From Rhodospirillales bacterium (GTDB lineage Bacteria; Pseudomonadota; Alphaproteobacteria; Rhodospirillales; UBA2165), in contig JADHRD010000006.1 in NCBI GenBank assembly GCA_016777585.1, positions 1 to 45,982 on the forward strand: a DNA stretch of 45,982 bases, written 5' to 3'. The notes below the pieces were generated by a model. It had not been told where the DNA came from, made no database searches, and saw only the letters and a program-made list of their open reading frames with translations. Shown here in pieces: positions 8,026 through 15,774 of this stretch. Both the position numbers and the translations under genes were made by a program. Each line of letters begins with the position of its first letter. The first letter of the stretch is position 1.

Positions 8026-9066
8026 ATGAGAGCAATGGTACTAGAAGGTCCAAATACAGAATTTGTCCTTAAACAAGTACCTGACCCCGTTGCAGGCCCC
8101 GGGGAGGCCGTCGCTAAGGTTTTTGCCTGCGGCTCAGGCCTTACAATCCAACATTTTAAAGCTGGCAGAACACCAGCGGTATTTCCACGTATTATTGGAC
8201 ATGAAATTTGCGCTCAGGTTGTAGAGATTGGCGAGGGGGAGACCAATCTTAAAATAGGAGATATTGTCACTTCATATTTTTACATGAATTGTGGTACTTG
8301 TAATAACTGCTTATCAAACCTCCAACCATTATGTGAAAACCTGGGAGGCTACGTAGGTAGAGAGTGCGATGGTGGATACGCAGAGTACATCAAATTACCA
8401 ACCAAATGGTTTATTAAACTTCCTGATAGCCTGGATTGGATAAATCAGCCTGCACACGTTGGTGTCGCAATGGATGCTCTCGCTACACCTTATAAAGTTT
8501 TAAGAAGAGGTAATATTAAGTCAGGGGAGACCGTTGCAGTTTTTGGCGCTGGGGGTGGTTTAGGAATACACCAAGTTATGTTAGCTAAATGGGCAAATGC
8601 CAGAGTAATTGGAATTGATACAAAAATAAATAAAAAAGAGTCAATTCTCAATGCGGGTGCAGATGAATTTATAGATGCATCAAAGGAAAATGTGGTCGAA
8701 GCACTTCTAGAGCTTTCAGCAGGAAATGGTATTGACGTCTGCGTTGACTACGTATCAGTAAAAGAAACCTTAGAGGCGGCTGCAAATTCACTCGGACGTC
8801 GTGGAAGAATGCTGACATTAGGGGGTGCTGGACAAAAATTTGAAGTAGATGCTCAGCACTTGTTGAAAAATGAAATTGATTTACTAGGTAGTCGTTATGT
8901 TACCCCGATCGAAATAATAAAAACATATGAGCTTATGGCACAAGGGGAGATTTGGCCAATTGTTAGTGAGATTCGAGACCTCGAAGATGCTGAAATAATA
9001 CATACTATGGTTGAAAAAGGCGAAGTAACCGGCCGAGCCGCCCTATTAATAAACCCAACATCCTAA
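8026..9066 (+). CDS. Zinc-dependent medium-chain alcohol dehydrogenase
   Basis: 346 residues of the MDR superfamily, oxidising an alcohol (or reducing an aldehyde) with NAD(P). Seen: GHE at about residue 65, the structural-zinc cysteines CGTCNNCLSNLQPLC around residues 90-104, a conserved Cys near residue 35 as likely catalytic zinc ligand, and the nucleotide motif GAGGGLGIHQ near 173. It begins 3 bp after the acyl-CoA dehydrogenase stop and is therefore co-transcribed under the presumed TetR control. Together they suggest a short catabolic route for an alcohol or hydroxyacyl-CoA, but no substrate can be read from the sequence. It ends only 7 bp before the stop of another, opposing MDR gene; the two are clearly different in sequence and not a recent duplication. 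Confidence 0.88.
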   Translation: MRAMVLEGPNTEFVLKQVPDPVAGPGEAVAKVFACGSGLTIQHFKAGRTPAVFPRIIGHEICAQVVEIGEGETNLKIGDIVTSYFYMNCGTCNNCLSNLQPLCENLGGYVGRECDGGYAEYIKLPTKWFIKLPDSLDWINQPAHVGVAMDALATPYKVLRRGNIKSGETVAVFGAGGGLGIHQVMLAKWANARVIGIDTKINKKESILNAGADEFIDASKENVVEALLELSAGNGIDVCVDYVSVKETLEAAANSLGRRGRMLTLGGAGQKFEVDAQHLLKNEIDLLGSRYVTPIEIIKTYELMAQGEIWPIVSEIRDLEDAEIIHTMVEKGEVTGRAALLINPTS

Positions 9067-9073
9067 AAATTAC

Positions 9074-10087
9074 TCATACCTCGAGGATTACCTTTAGTCG
9101 CCTATCACTTGGATTATCAAGGTGCAAGATCGCTTGTGATAATTCTGATATTTTATATGTGTGAGTTATAAAAGGGCTTAAGTTAACTTTGTTCTCTTCA
9201 ACCATTTCAATGCATTCCGTAAATTCGTTTGGAAGGGCGGCGCGTGCGTTAATAATATTTAACTCTTTAAAATAAAACTCATAAAAAGGTAATTTACCCT
9301 CCATTGTTGCATAAATACCAAAAGGTATTATTCTCCCACCAATTCTAGAGAGATCTATAGCTTCGGCTAATACCGAGAGATAGCCAACAGACTCGATAAC
9401 CACATCAGCCCCACGTCCTCCAGTTACATCAAGAGCTTTCTTTTTAGCTTCAATGCCATGGTCAACAACAAAGTTTGCCCCCATATTCTCAGCCAGTTCG
9501 CGTTTAAAAGGATTACGTGACACTCCGATTACTACTTTAGCACCTAAAGCCTTCGCGACTTGAATTTGCAACAAGCCAGTCACGCCTAAACCTAAAACCA
9601 CCACAACCTCGCCAGAAATAATATTGGCCTTATTTTGCGAATGTAAAACAGTCGTCATAACCTGAATCAAGGGTGCCATTTTTAAATTAATTTTATCACC
9701 TAGTAAAAATACGTTACTGGCAGGAACAACTACGTACTCTGAAAATAGACCATCAACGTCTCGCCCCATTAACGCTCCATTCTCACATAAATGGGTTTCG
9801 TTTCTGTTACAATAAAAACAATTTGAACAGTATAAAACCGGATCAATAATAACAAAGTCTCCTGGAACGCCTCCGTTGTTTGTATGGCCAGAAATAATTT
9901 CGCCCACAGCTTCATGCCCCATGATGACCGGGGTGTTTGACGGAATGCCACCATCAAAAATCTTACCATCAGTCCCGCATATACCAGTATATCTTACCTT
10001 AATGAGAACTTGATTCTCTCTAGGGACTGGTCTTTCTCTCTCTGATATTAAAATCTCTTTGGGTTTGTTTAATAATGCTACTTTCAT
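9074..10087 (-). CDS. Zinc-dependent medium-chain dehydrogenase (sorbitol/threonine dehydrogenase-like)
   Basis: 337 residues of the MDR superfamily, closest in style to polyol and threonine dehydrogenases. Seen: GICGTDGKIFDGG near residue 36 (catalytic Cys), GHEAVGE near 58, structural-zinc cysteines CSNCFYCNRNETHLC near 88-102, and GLGVTGLLQIQVAKALGA near 165 for the dinucleotide. It is the last gene of the minus-strand run that contains three glycosyltransferase-type genes, starting 6 bp after the CgeB-like stop. That placement suggests it prepares or modifies a sugar or polyol used by those enzymes, though a stand-alone catabolic role is equally compatible with the sequence. The catalytic zinc residues appear intact. 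Confidence 0.86.
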   Translation of the reverse strand: MKVALLNKPKEILISERERPVPRENQVLIKVRYTGICGTDGKIFDGGIPSNTPVIMGHEAVGEIISGHTNNGGVPGDFVIIDPVLYCSNCFYCNRNETHLCENGALMGRDVDGLFSEYVVVPASNVFLLGDKINLKMAPLIQVMTTVLHSQNKANIISGEVVVVLGLGVTGLLQIQVAKALGAKVVIGVSRNPFKRELAENMGANFVVDHGIEAKKKALDVTGGRGADVVIESVGYLSVLAEAIDLSRIGGRIIPFGIYATMEGKLPFYEFYFKELNIINARAALPNEFTECIEMVEENKVNLSPFITHTYKISELSQAILHLDNPSDRRLKVILEV

Positions 10088-10093
10088 ATGCCC

Positions 10094-11254
10094 TCACAAT
10101 AACTCATATAATTTTTCGCTTAATTCGGACATTCTATGATTAACAGTGTGTTCACTCAAGAAGCGCTTTCTGCCAGCTCTTGCAATTTTAAGTCTTTCTT
10201 CATTAGCTTCTAAATAATATTTAATTAGGTCCGGAATTTCACTCATTTGCTTAAAATAAACAGCCTCTCTATCAGGCTCATATAATTTTACTGCATCATC
10301 TTTCCAATCAGACAAAACAAAGGCACCACTTGCACTAATTTGAAAAATTCGGTGATGACATGATCTTGGCCAGGGAGTTAAATTGAGGTTAATGATAGAC
10401 GAGCAGAAAAGCGGTGACAAATTCCACCATTCTAAACCCTTGCCCATTTTTACATTCGATCGATTACTCTGTGCCGAGCCAATCCCCGTAATCTCGGTTT
10501 CTAAATCACCCAGTTGATTTATCAATTGTTCACGACTAATTGATTTTTGTTCAAAGTACATAGCATGCGAAATTCCACCAAATTCCTTGCTATATACATC
10601 CCACTCATCATCTAGGAAATCGAAAACGTCAACATAGCCATTTGTCTCCCTACTTAATTTAACTATACTATCGCCCACATTATTCATTTTCTCGTCCCAA
10701 CCAGCACGCCATTTAATTCTCTCTACCAAATAAGGGTTAAAAGTCGCAGCAAAACTTATCTCTCTATTAATTTTAGGGTTTGGTTTTTGAGGTTTAAAAA
10801 TGCTCGGGTCGATGTGCCAAGGAGGCAAATAAAAGACGTTGTACCAACCTAAGCTATTTAACTGCTCAATAACCCGAGTATCTGGAACAAACATTCCAAG
10901 ATGTAAAGGGGTATTCAATTCTTTGAGCAAATGCATATGCTTAATTGTATTATCAGTCCACATGCTTATGTATGGTAAGTTTATTTCCTCTAGAAAAAAT
11001 TTTCCGGGAAATGAATTTAAGAAATTCTGCAGAGACGAACCCCAGAAAAGAATAATATCAAAGTCTATTTTTCTTACTAATTTATAGTAGCCATCAAGAT
11101 CTAATATTTTGTCCACATAAACAACTTGGTGACCTAAATCTGCTAATGCCTGAAGAGAGGGAGACCTCTGTTCATCCCATCGACCGCGTAAAATTGATAA
11201 GATCCGTAGAGGTTTCGAAAGTTTATTGAACGTTCTATTTTTTATAATTCTCAT
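10094..11254 (-). CDS. CgeB-like GT-B glycosyltransferase
   Basis: 386 residues. The N-terminal half has a Rossmann-like start (RILSILRGRWDEQRSPSLQA) and the C-terminal half carries the Glyco_trans_1_2/CgeB signature, with HRIFQISASGAFVLSDW near residue 305 followed by an acidic turn and a final helical region ending in ARAGRKRFLSEHT. Proteins of this type transfer sugars from nucleotide-sugars to envelope glycans or proteins in many bacteria. The start follows the GT2 stop directly (TAAATG), so translation is coupled. Together with the two genes upstream it forms a glycosylation cassette. The acceptor is unknown; no O-antigen polymerase or flippase lies nearby. Confidence 0.78.
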   Translation of the reverse strand: MRIIKNRTFNKLSKPLRILSILRGRWDEQRSPSLQALADLGHQVVYVDKILDLDGYYKLVRKIDFDIILFWGSSLQNFLNSFPGKFFLEEINLPYISMWTDNTIKHMHLLKELNTPLHLGMFVPDTRVIEQLNSLGWYNVFYLPPWHIDPSIFKPQKPNPKINREISFAATFNPYLVERIKWRAGWDEKMNNVGDSIVKLSRETNGYVDVFDFLDDEWDVYSKEFGGISHAMYFEQKSISREQLINQLGDLETEITGIGSAQSNRSNVKMGKGLEWWNLSPLFCSSIINLNLTPWPRSCHHRIFQISASGAFVLSDWKDDAVKLYEPDREAVYFKQMSEIPDLIKYYLEANEERLKIARAGRKRFLSEHTVNHRMSELSEKLYELL

Positions 11255-12298
11255 TTAATAATCGCCAGACCGCCAATCGAGTGGATTTTTAGAAATAGGT
11301 TTGTCGAGTAACTCAGGGTGGACATAGCATTTTTCTAAATCGAGATAATTATCACGAAGTACCCATTCACGGAAATTCGCATCCTCAATAAAACAATTTA
11401 AATGTTGGGTAACACCCTGTTCAAGCCCGTCCCTAATTATTTCTATTAACTCCTTAGATGCCTCACGTGGAGCATTAAAATAACGCATCGCCATATCATA
11501 AAATTCTTCAGTTGATGGCAAATCATACGGAACGGTCAACTCCCTAAGTAACGAAAAAGATCGTGTAAAACCAGTCGTTATAAACTTAGACTTTATCGAC
11601 TTTAAAGATAAGCGCGAGGCTGAAATATTATGATTAACCGATATCTGTGGATGATAAATAACCTTTTTCCCCATTTTCTCGATTGATTGACCAACATAAA
11701 CCTCACCATCACCATGAAATTTTAATAAGTGCGCTGGCATGGCGCATGGGTGAAAACCTCCAACATCATATAAACATGATTTTCGTACTGTAAAATTAGT
11801 CCCCCAAACAAAATTACCAGGAATTCTTTTTATCGACTTGCCAAAGTCAAGCAATCCAAATACCGGCAGGGTTTGAGCGCCTGGTTCGCCTATTAACATA
11901 ACATTTATCCAATCAGGTGGCGTTTTCTCATAAGCTAGAGCAATTGGCCCCGTAGCAAGTCCGACTTCCGGATCAGAATAAGCATCTTCGATACCTGTTA
12001 ACCAGCTGGGTTCTGGACAGATATCATCATCGATGAAGCAACATACTTCACCTCTTGAAACTTCTAACCCTCTATGCCACCCCACTAATTGTCCAGGCCG
12101 GTCATCGTAGAGATAGGTAAAATTCTCAAATTGTATTTCATATCTCTCACATATCTTTTTAGTATCATCAATAGAACCATTGTCTGACACAATAACTTCA
12201 AATGATAAAACTCGAAAATCTTGTAATAACAAAGAGTCGAGTAATGTTTTTAAGTTTTTTGCGCGATTAAATGTAGATACTATTATTGAGATATCCAT
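11255..12298 (-). CDS. Family 2 (GT-A) glycosyltransferase
   Basis: 347 residues. The N-terminus is typical GT2: ISIIVSTFNRAKNLKTLLDS, then EVIVSDNGSIDDT for nucleotide binding, and FIDDDICPEPSWL near residue 90 with the metal-binding DxD. The C-terminal 150 residues are less conserved and probably bind the acceptor. No membrane segment is evident, so it should work in the cytoplasm or at the inner face of the membrane. It sits between the TPR-GT gene (5 bp) and the CgeB-like gene (0 bp). Donor and acceptor sugars cannot be read from the sequence. Confidence 0.9.
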   Translation of the reverse strand: MDISIIVSTFNRAKNLKTLLDSLLLQDFRVLSFEVIVSDNGSIDDTKKICERYEIQFENFTYLYDDRPGQLVGWHRGLEVSRGEVCCFIDDDICPEPSWLTGIEDAYSDPEVGLATGPIALAYEKTPPDWINVMLIGEPGAQTLPVFGLLDFGKSIKRIPGNFVWGTNFTVRKSCLYDVGGFHPCAMPAHLLKFHGDGEVYVGQSIEKMGKKVIYHPQISVNHNISASRLSLKSIKSKFITTGFTRSFSLLRELTVPYDLPSTEEFYDMAMRYFNAPREASKELIEIIRDGLEQGVTQHLNCFIEDANFREWVLRDNYLDLEKCYVHPELLDKPISKNPLDWRSGDY

Positions 12299-12303
12299 TT
12301 ATT

Positions 12304-14397
12304 TTAGCTCACCATCTCACTTTTTAATTTTTCAAATTCTTTAGAAATCCATTTTTTTAGAAGAAGTTTATTATCATTTAAGATTTTTAAAGAACCTTCA
12401 TGTAAGGGTAATAATTTACCAGAGGGTTCCCTTACTCGTAAATGGTATAAAACCCAGTTATTTAATAACGTTGAAGCTTTCTTAATATTTTTCTTTCCCA
12501 ACTCTGCTTTAACACCAATTGGTAATAAATGACTCAAATTCGGGGGATATAGCGTAATAGCCTCATAAAATATTTGAAGGATTTCGGTTTTATCAGCGGA
12601 TAAAGAATTGAGAACTTCAGTTAACCATCTATAGGCTGAAACATTTTTATTATCAATTTGCACGGCTTCTTTCAAATAACCTTTGGCCTTGACAGCCTCT
12701 TTTGTCTCAAACGCATAAACACCGAGATAAGTAAATGAACAACTTTGAATCATTTCTTCAGCGCGCTTTGCATCTTTAAGAGCCAATTTATAATAGTCTC
12801 CGTAACAAAACATATCCGATAACTCTCTAATACGATGACTCAAAACGCCATCCTTAGGGTTAAATTTTAGAATTTTATTTTGAAATACTATTTCTTTAAA
12901 TAGAATTACAGACTCGGGTTTTGCATTAAATGTCCAGAGCACACGAGCTGCGTTAAATTTAAGAACTAAATTATTTGGAAATAGCTTTTGTCCTTGAGTA
13001 TAAATATCAATAGAAGATCGACCCAAACTGTTATTGCCTTCGCCAGAAATTGCAGCAAAAAAAAGTGCGGATGCGGCAAAATTATAATGTGAAACTGTTT
13101 TGTCATCGGCGTCTATATTTCGTTTTGCTATAGAAACATATGTTTTTATAGCATCTGTAGGTTGATAACCTCTTAATTCAGCAGGCACCAAATTATTATT
13201 GGCTTTGTTTGCAGGTATAAAATTATTAAAAATTGATTGAAAGAGACAAAACTTAATAAACCGTTGTTCCCGGCTAGGATATGACCAAAATAAACTCTTA
13301 AAATAATTAGAATGTGAACGAGAATCCAAAAAAGATCTATAGCTCTTAAGAGCACTGTTAATTTTCAAATTAATTCTTTCAGGATCCAATCCAATAAATC
13401 CGTTATCAGCGCCCCCAAGTAATGCCCCAGTTGTCACCTCTTCGGGCGAAAATACAGAAGCCCCATATCTTAGAGCATCTATCGCGCGCGTTTGAATACC
13501 TCCTGCGTAGCGCCAGAAAAGAGGAATGAATCGGGACTTTTTCATTACTAATTTAAATGCGTTATCCGACAAATACCCATTATAAATCCGAATATTGAGT
13601 TTTGGATCATCAAGCGTAATAAATTTGAAAAGAAACCGAGCTTTATCTGGCATGTATGGAACAAACGCCCTTCCAGTGAAGCCTATATCGAGGTCTTTAT
13701 TTATAGTAGACTTTGGATATTCGTTGCTATCTTGATATGACTCGTGCCCAGGAAAAGAAGCGATGCGAGCGCTATAATGTTCACTTAATTCTATGTGCTC
13801 ACCGGCACTATTCGTCACAAGGATAGAAGCTCTTGAAAAATCATTATATCGTGTTGAGTAGAAAAAATCATGATCTCCAACCCAAAAAGCTGTGGGACAA
13901 TCAATAGTGAAAAAATTATTAGGTATATTAACGCCATACACACCATTACTTATAATTAAATCTATCTTATGATTTCTTATATCAATACTTTTGGTAAAAT
14001 GGAGTTGATCAATAGGTTGGTATGATAACTGAATATTTTCAAAGTTTTTAATTCTTTTTGATTCTGGCGATGCACATATAAAAACTTTTGCTCCGTTTTT
14101 TATAAAATGATGCAATCGTTGTACGATTTTATTGTCTATTCCTCTAAGAATTTGGATAGCTCGAGAATTTTTCTTCAGACACCAATAACCATAAGCTTGG
14201 ATAACGCGTGATGACTCAGTTAATGTTTTAAGACTTTCTAATTCAGTAAGGCCAACATCAACAGCCCCACACATTATTTTTGCACAAGCAATCGTTTGAG
14301 GGCTCTCTGCTTGATGATACGCATATGCATAATTCCCAGTATCTAATAATTGATCTGCCGTTAAGCCTCTATCAATTAAAACTGGATAATCGATCAT
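12304..14397 (-). CDS. Large glycosyltransferase-like protein fused to a TPR-type region
   Basis: 697 residues. Roughly residues 75-380 look like a GT-B/CgeB-type glycosyltransferase: KVFICASPESKRIKNF, FWVGDHDFFYSTRYND, DIGFTGRAFVPYMPDKARF, and a sugar-nucleotide-site-like GGIQTRAIDALRYGASVFSP. Residues about 415-640 are helical with TPR-like repeats, for example LKFNAARVLWTF and AKGYLKEAVQIDNKNVSAYR. This is the reverse of the O-GlcNAc transferase order, where the repeats precede the catalytic part. It starts 6 bp after the Mth938-domain gene and leads the three-gene glycosylation set. TPR regions often hold protein acceptors, so protein glycosylation is possible but unproven. No signal peptide or membrane helix is visible. 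Confidence 0.7.
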   Translation of the reverse strand: MIDYPVLIDRGLTADQLLDTGNYAYAYHQAESPQTIACAKIMCGAVDVGLTELESLKTLTESSRVIQAYGYWCLKKNSRAIQILRGIDNKIVQRLHHFIKNGAKVFICASPESKRIKNFENIQLSYQPIDQLHFTKSIDIRNHKIDLIISNGVYGVNIPNNFFTIDCPTAFWVGDHDFFYSTRYNDFSRASILVTNSAGEHIELSEHYSARIASFPGHESYQDSNEYPKSTINKDLDIGFTGRAFVPYMPDKARFLFKFITLDDPKLNIRIYNGYLSDNAFKLVMKKSRFIPLFWRYAGGIQTRAIDALRYGASVFSPEEVTTGALLGGADNGFIGLDPERINLKINSALKSYRSFLDSRSHSNYFKSLFWSYPSREQRFIKFCLFQSIFNNFIPANKANNNLVPAELRGYQPTDAIKTYVSIAKRNIDADDKTVSHYNFAASALFFAAISGEGNNSLGRSSIDIYTQGQKLFPNNLVLKFNAARVLWTFNAKPESVILFKEIVFQNKILKFNPKDGVLSHRIRELSDMFCYGDYYKLALKDAKRAEEMIQSCSFTYLGVYAFETKEAVKAKGYLKEAVQIDNKNVSAYRWLTEVLNSLSADKTEILQIFYEAITLYPPNLSHLLPIGVKAELGKKNIKKASTLLNNWVLYHLRVREPSGKLLPLHEGSLKILNDNKLLLKKWISKEFEKLKSEMVS

Positions 14398-14403
14398 GCC
14401 GGT

Positions 14404-14790
14404 TTAATTTACTGGGATAAGGGCAGCCGCTACTCTTCTATCCTCTGCAATTAGAACATTAAACGTTCTGCACGCGGCACCTGTATCCATTTTTTCTACA
14501 ATAATTTTCTTTTTCTTAAACTCTGAACGAATATTTTCAGTCAGAGGACTTATTACTTCCCCGCAACCCAATAGTAAAAGATCGACATGGCCCTCATCAA
14601 GAATAATTGGTATTAGTCCAAGAATTGACTCATCATTAGGTAATAAGGTTACTTCCCATATATTCGTTTTATTTGAAAAAACTAAAACAGGACACTTGTA
14701 TAACAGTTCACTGATAACAAAACGGCACTCTCCATAACGCTGGATAATTTGCCGACCGACTGGAATTTCTGGTGAGATATCTAGAGAGAT
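14404..14790 (-). CDS. Mth938-domain (NDUFAF3-like) protein with apparent ATC start
   Basis: Reading the minus strand gives 128 codons without interruption. Motifs match the Mth938/DUF498 family: PVGRQIIQRYGECRF near residue 10, DLLLLGCGEVISPL near 69, and VEKMDTGAACRTFNVLIAED near 97. This family includes human NDUFAF3, a complex I assembly factor, and is commonly found next to secDF in alphaproteobacteria, as here (35 bp after secF). The start is abnormal. An in-frame TAG at 14800-14802 limits the gene, and there is no in-frame ATG, GTG or TTG in the first half. A good ribosome site, AGGAG (14797-14801), is 6 bases from ATC (14788-14790), where homologues have their Met. Either a rare start codon is used or a single base differs (in nature or assembly). 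Confidence 0.85.
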   Translation of the reverse strand: MSLDISPEIPVGRQIIQRYGECRFVISELLYKCPVLVFSNKTNIWEVTLLPNDESILGLIPIILDEGHVDLLLLGCGEVISPLTENIRSEFKKKKIIVEKMDTGAACRTFNVLIAEDRRVAAALIPVN

Positions 14791-14796
14791 AACTAG

Positions 14797-14801
14797 CTCC
14801 T
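14797..14801 (-). promoter_or_regulatory. Ribosome binding site that places the start at ATC
   Basis: AGGAG on the minus strand is followed by the 6-base spacer CTAGTT and then ATC. The spacing is ideal for a start at 14790, and the protein from there aligns with the usual N-terminus of Mth938-domain proteins. Confidence 0.7.
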
Positions 14802-14824
14802 ATTTCAGCGAAGCACCCTATTTT

Positions 14825-15766
14825 TTAAACGCCTTTAACATTACGGCCACCGTCTTTGTTACTTCCGGCGGCAACTCCCCTATTTATATTTAGGTATACA
14901 AGAAGTGGTACAGCTAAACAAATAGATGAATAAGTTCCAATCAAAACTCCCCAAATCATAGCAAAACTAAATCCACGAATTACCTCACCACCGAGTAAAT
15001 ACAGAGACATTAGAGCAATCAGTGTCGTAATTGAGGTCATAACAGTGCGCGAAAGTGTTTCATTGATTGAATTGTTTAATAACTCAACAAGAGACAGCGT
15101 TTTATATTTACGCAGGTTTTCTCTTACCCTATCAAAAACAACAACCGTATCATTAATTGAATAACCAGCGATTGTAAGAATTGCGGCAACCGTAGACAAG
15201 TTAAATTCTATTCCTGTCAAAGCAAAAATACCAATAGTTGAGAGAACATCATGCGTCAGAGCAATGATCGCACCAACCCCAAATTGCCATTCAAACCGAA
15301 ACCAAATATAGATTAAGATACCAAAAATAGCTAAAATAACAGCTATAACTCCATCACGGAATAGTTCTTCACTAATTTTCGGACCCACAAATTCCGTCCT
15401 ACGATACGAGACTTCAGAGCCTAGCTCTGTCTTTACTTTATTGATGGCAACTTGCTGAGCTTTCTCTCCACCATCTTGTTTCTGGATTCTAATCAAAATA
15501 TCATGAGGGTTACCAAATTCTTGCAATGATACTTCACCGAGACCAAGATCAGTCAGTTTACTTCTTACATCCTCCAACGATGTTGCTTTATCAACCCTCA
15601 CTTCAATCAGAATTCCACCTCTAAAATCAATACCATAATTTAAATCTTTTACCCCATACAAACCTATGGATGAACAGATCAAAAGAAGAGAAAAAATAAA
15701 AAACACCAATCTTTTATTGATGAAATCCAAATTAGGTTTGACTGGAACTAAGCTCAAAGGCTTCAT
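14825..15766 (-). CDS. secF: SecF, protein translocase subunit
   Basis: SecF pairs with SecD in the inner membrane and uses the proton gradient to help pull preproteins through SecYEG. 313 residues, the normal length for a separate SecF. One N-terminal membrane helix (about 22-42), then the family motif GIDFRGGILIEVRV near residue 47, a periplasmic domain, and five C-terminal helices with VAAILTIAGYSINDTVVVFD near 195 and RVRENLRKY after it. It follows secD by 8 bp and precedes the Mth938-domain gene by 35 bp, in an order typical for alphaproteobacteria. Confidence 0.97.
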   Translation of the reverse strand: MKPLSLVPVKPNLDFINKRLVFFIFSLLLICSSIGLYGVKDLNYGIDFRGGILIEVRVDKATSLEDVRSKLTDLGLGEVSLQEFGNPHDILIRIQKQDGGEKAQQVAINKVKTELGSEVSYRRTEFVGPKISEELFRDGVIAVILAIFGILIYIWFRFEWQFGVGAIIALTHDVLSTIGIFALTGIEFNLSTVAAILTIAGYSINDTVVVFDRVRENLRKYKTLSLVELLNNSINETLSRTVMTSITTLIALMSLYLLGGEVIRGFSFAMIWGVLIGTYSSICLAVPLLVYLNINRGVAAGSNKDGGRNVKGV

Positions 15767-15774
15767 AATGGCTC

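Noticed and set aside
3857-14397. The accessory block as a prophage or transposon
   Set aside because: No integrase, transposase, phage structural gene, tRNA target or flanking direct repeat was seen.
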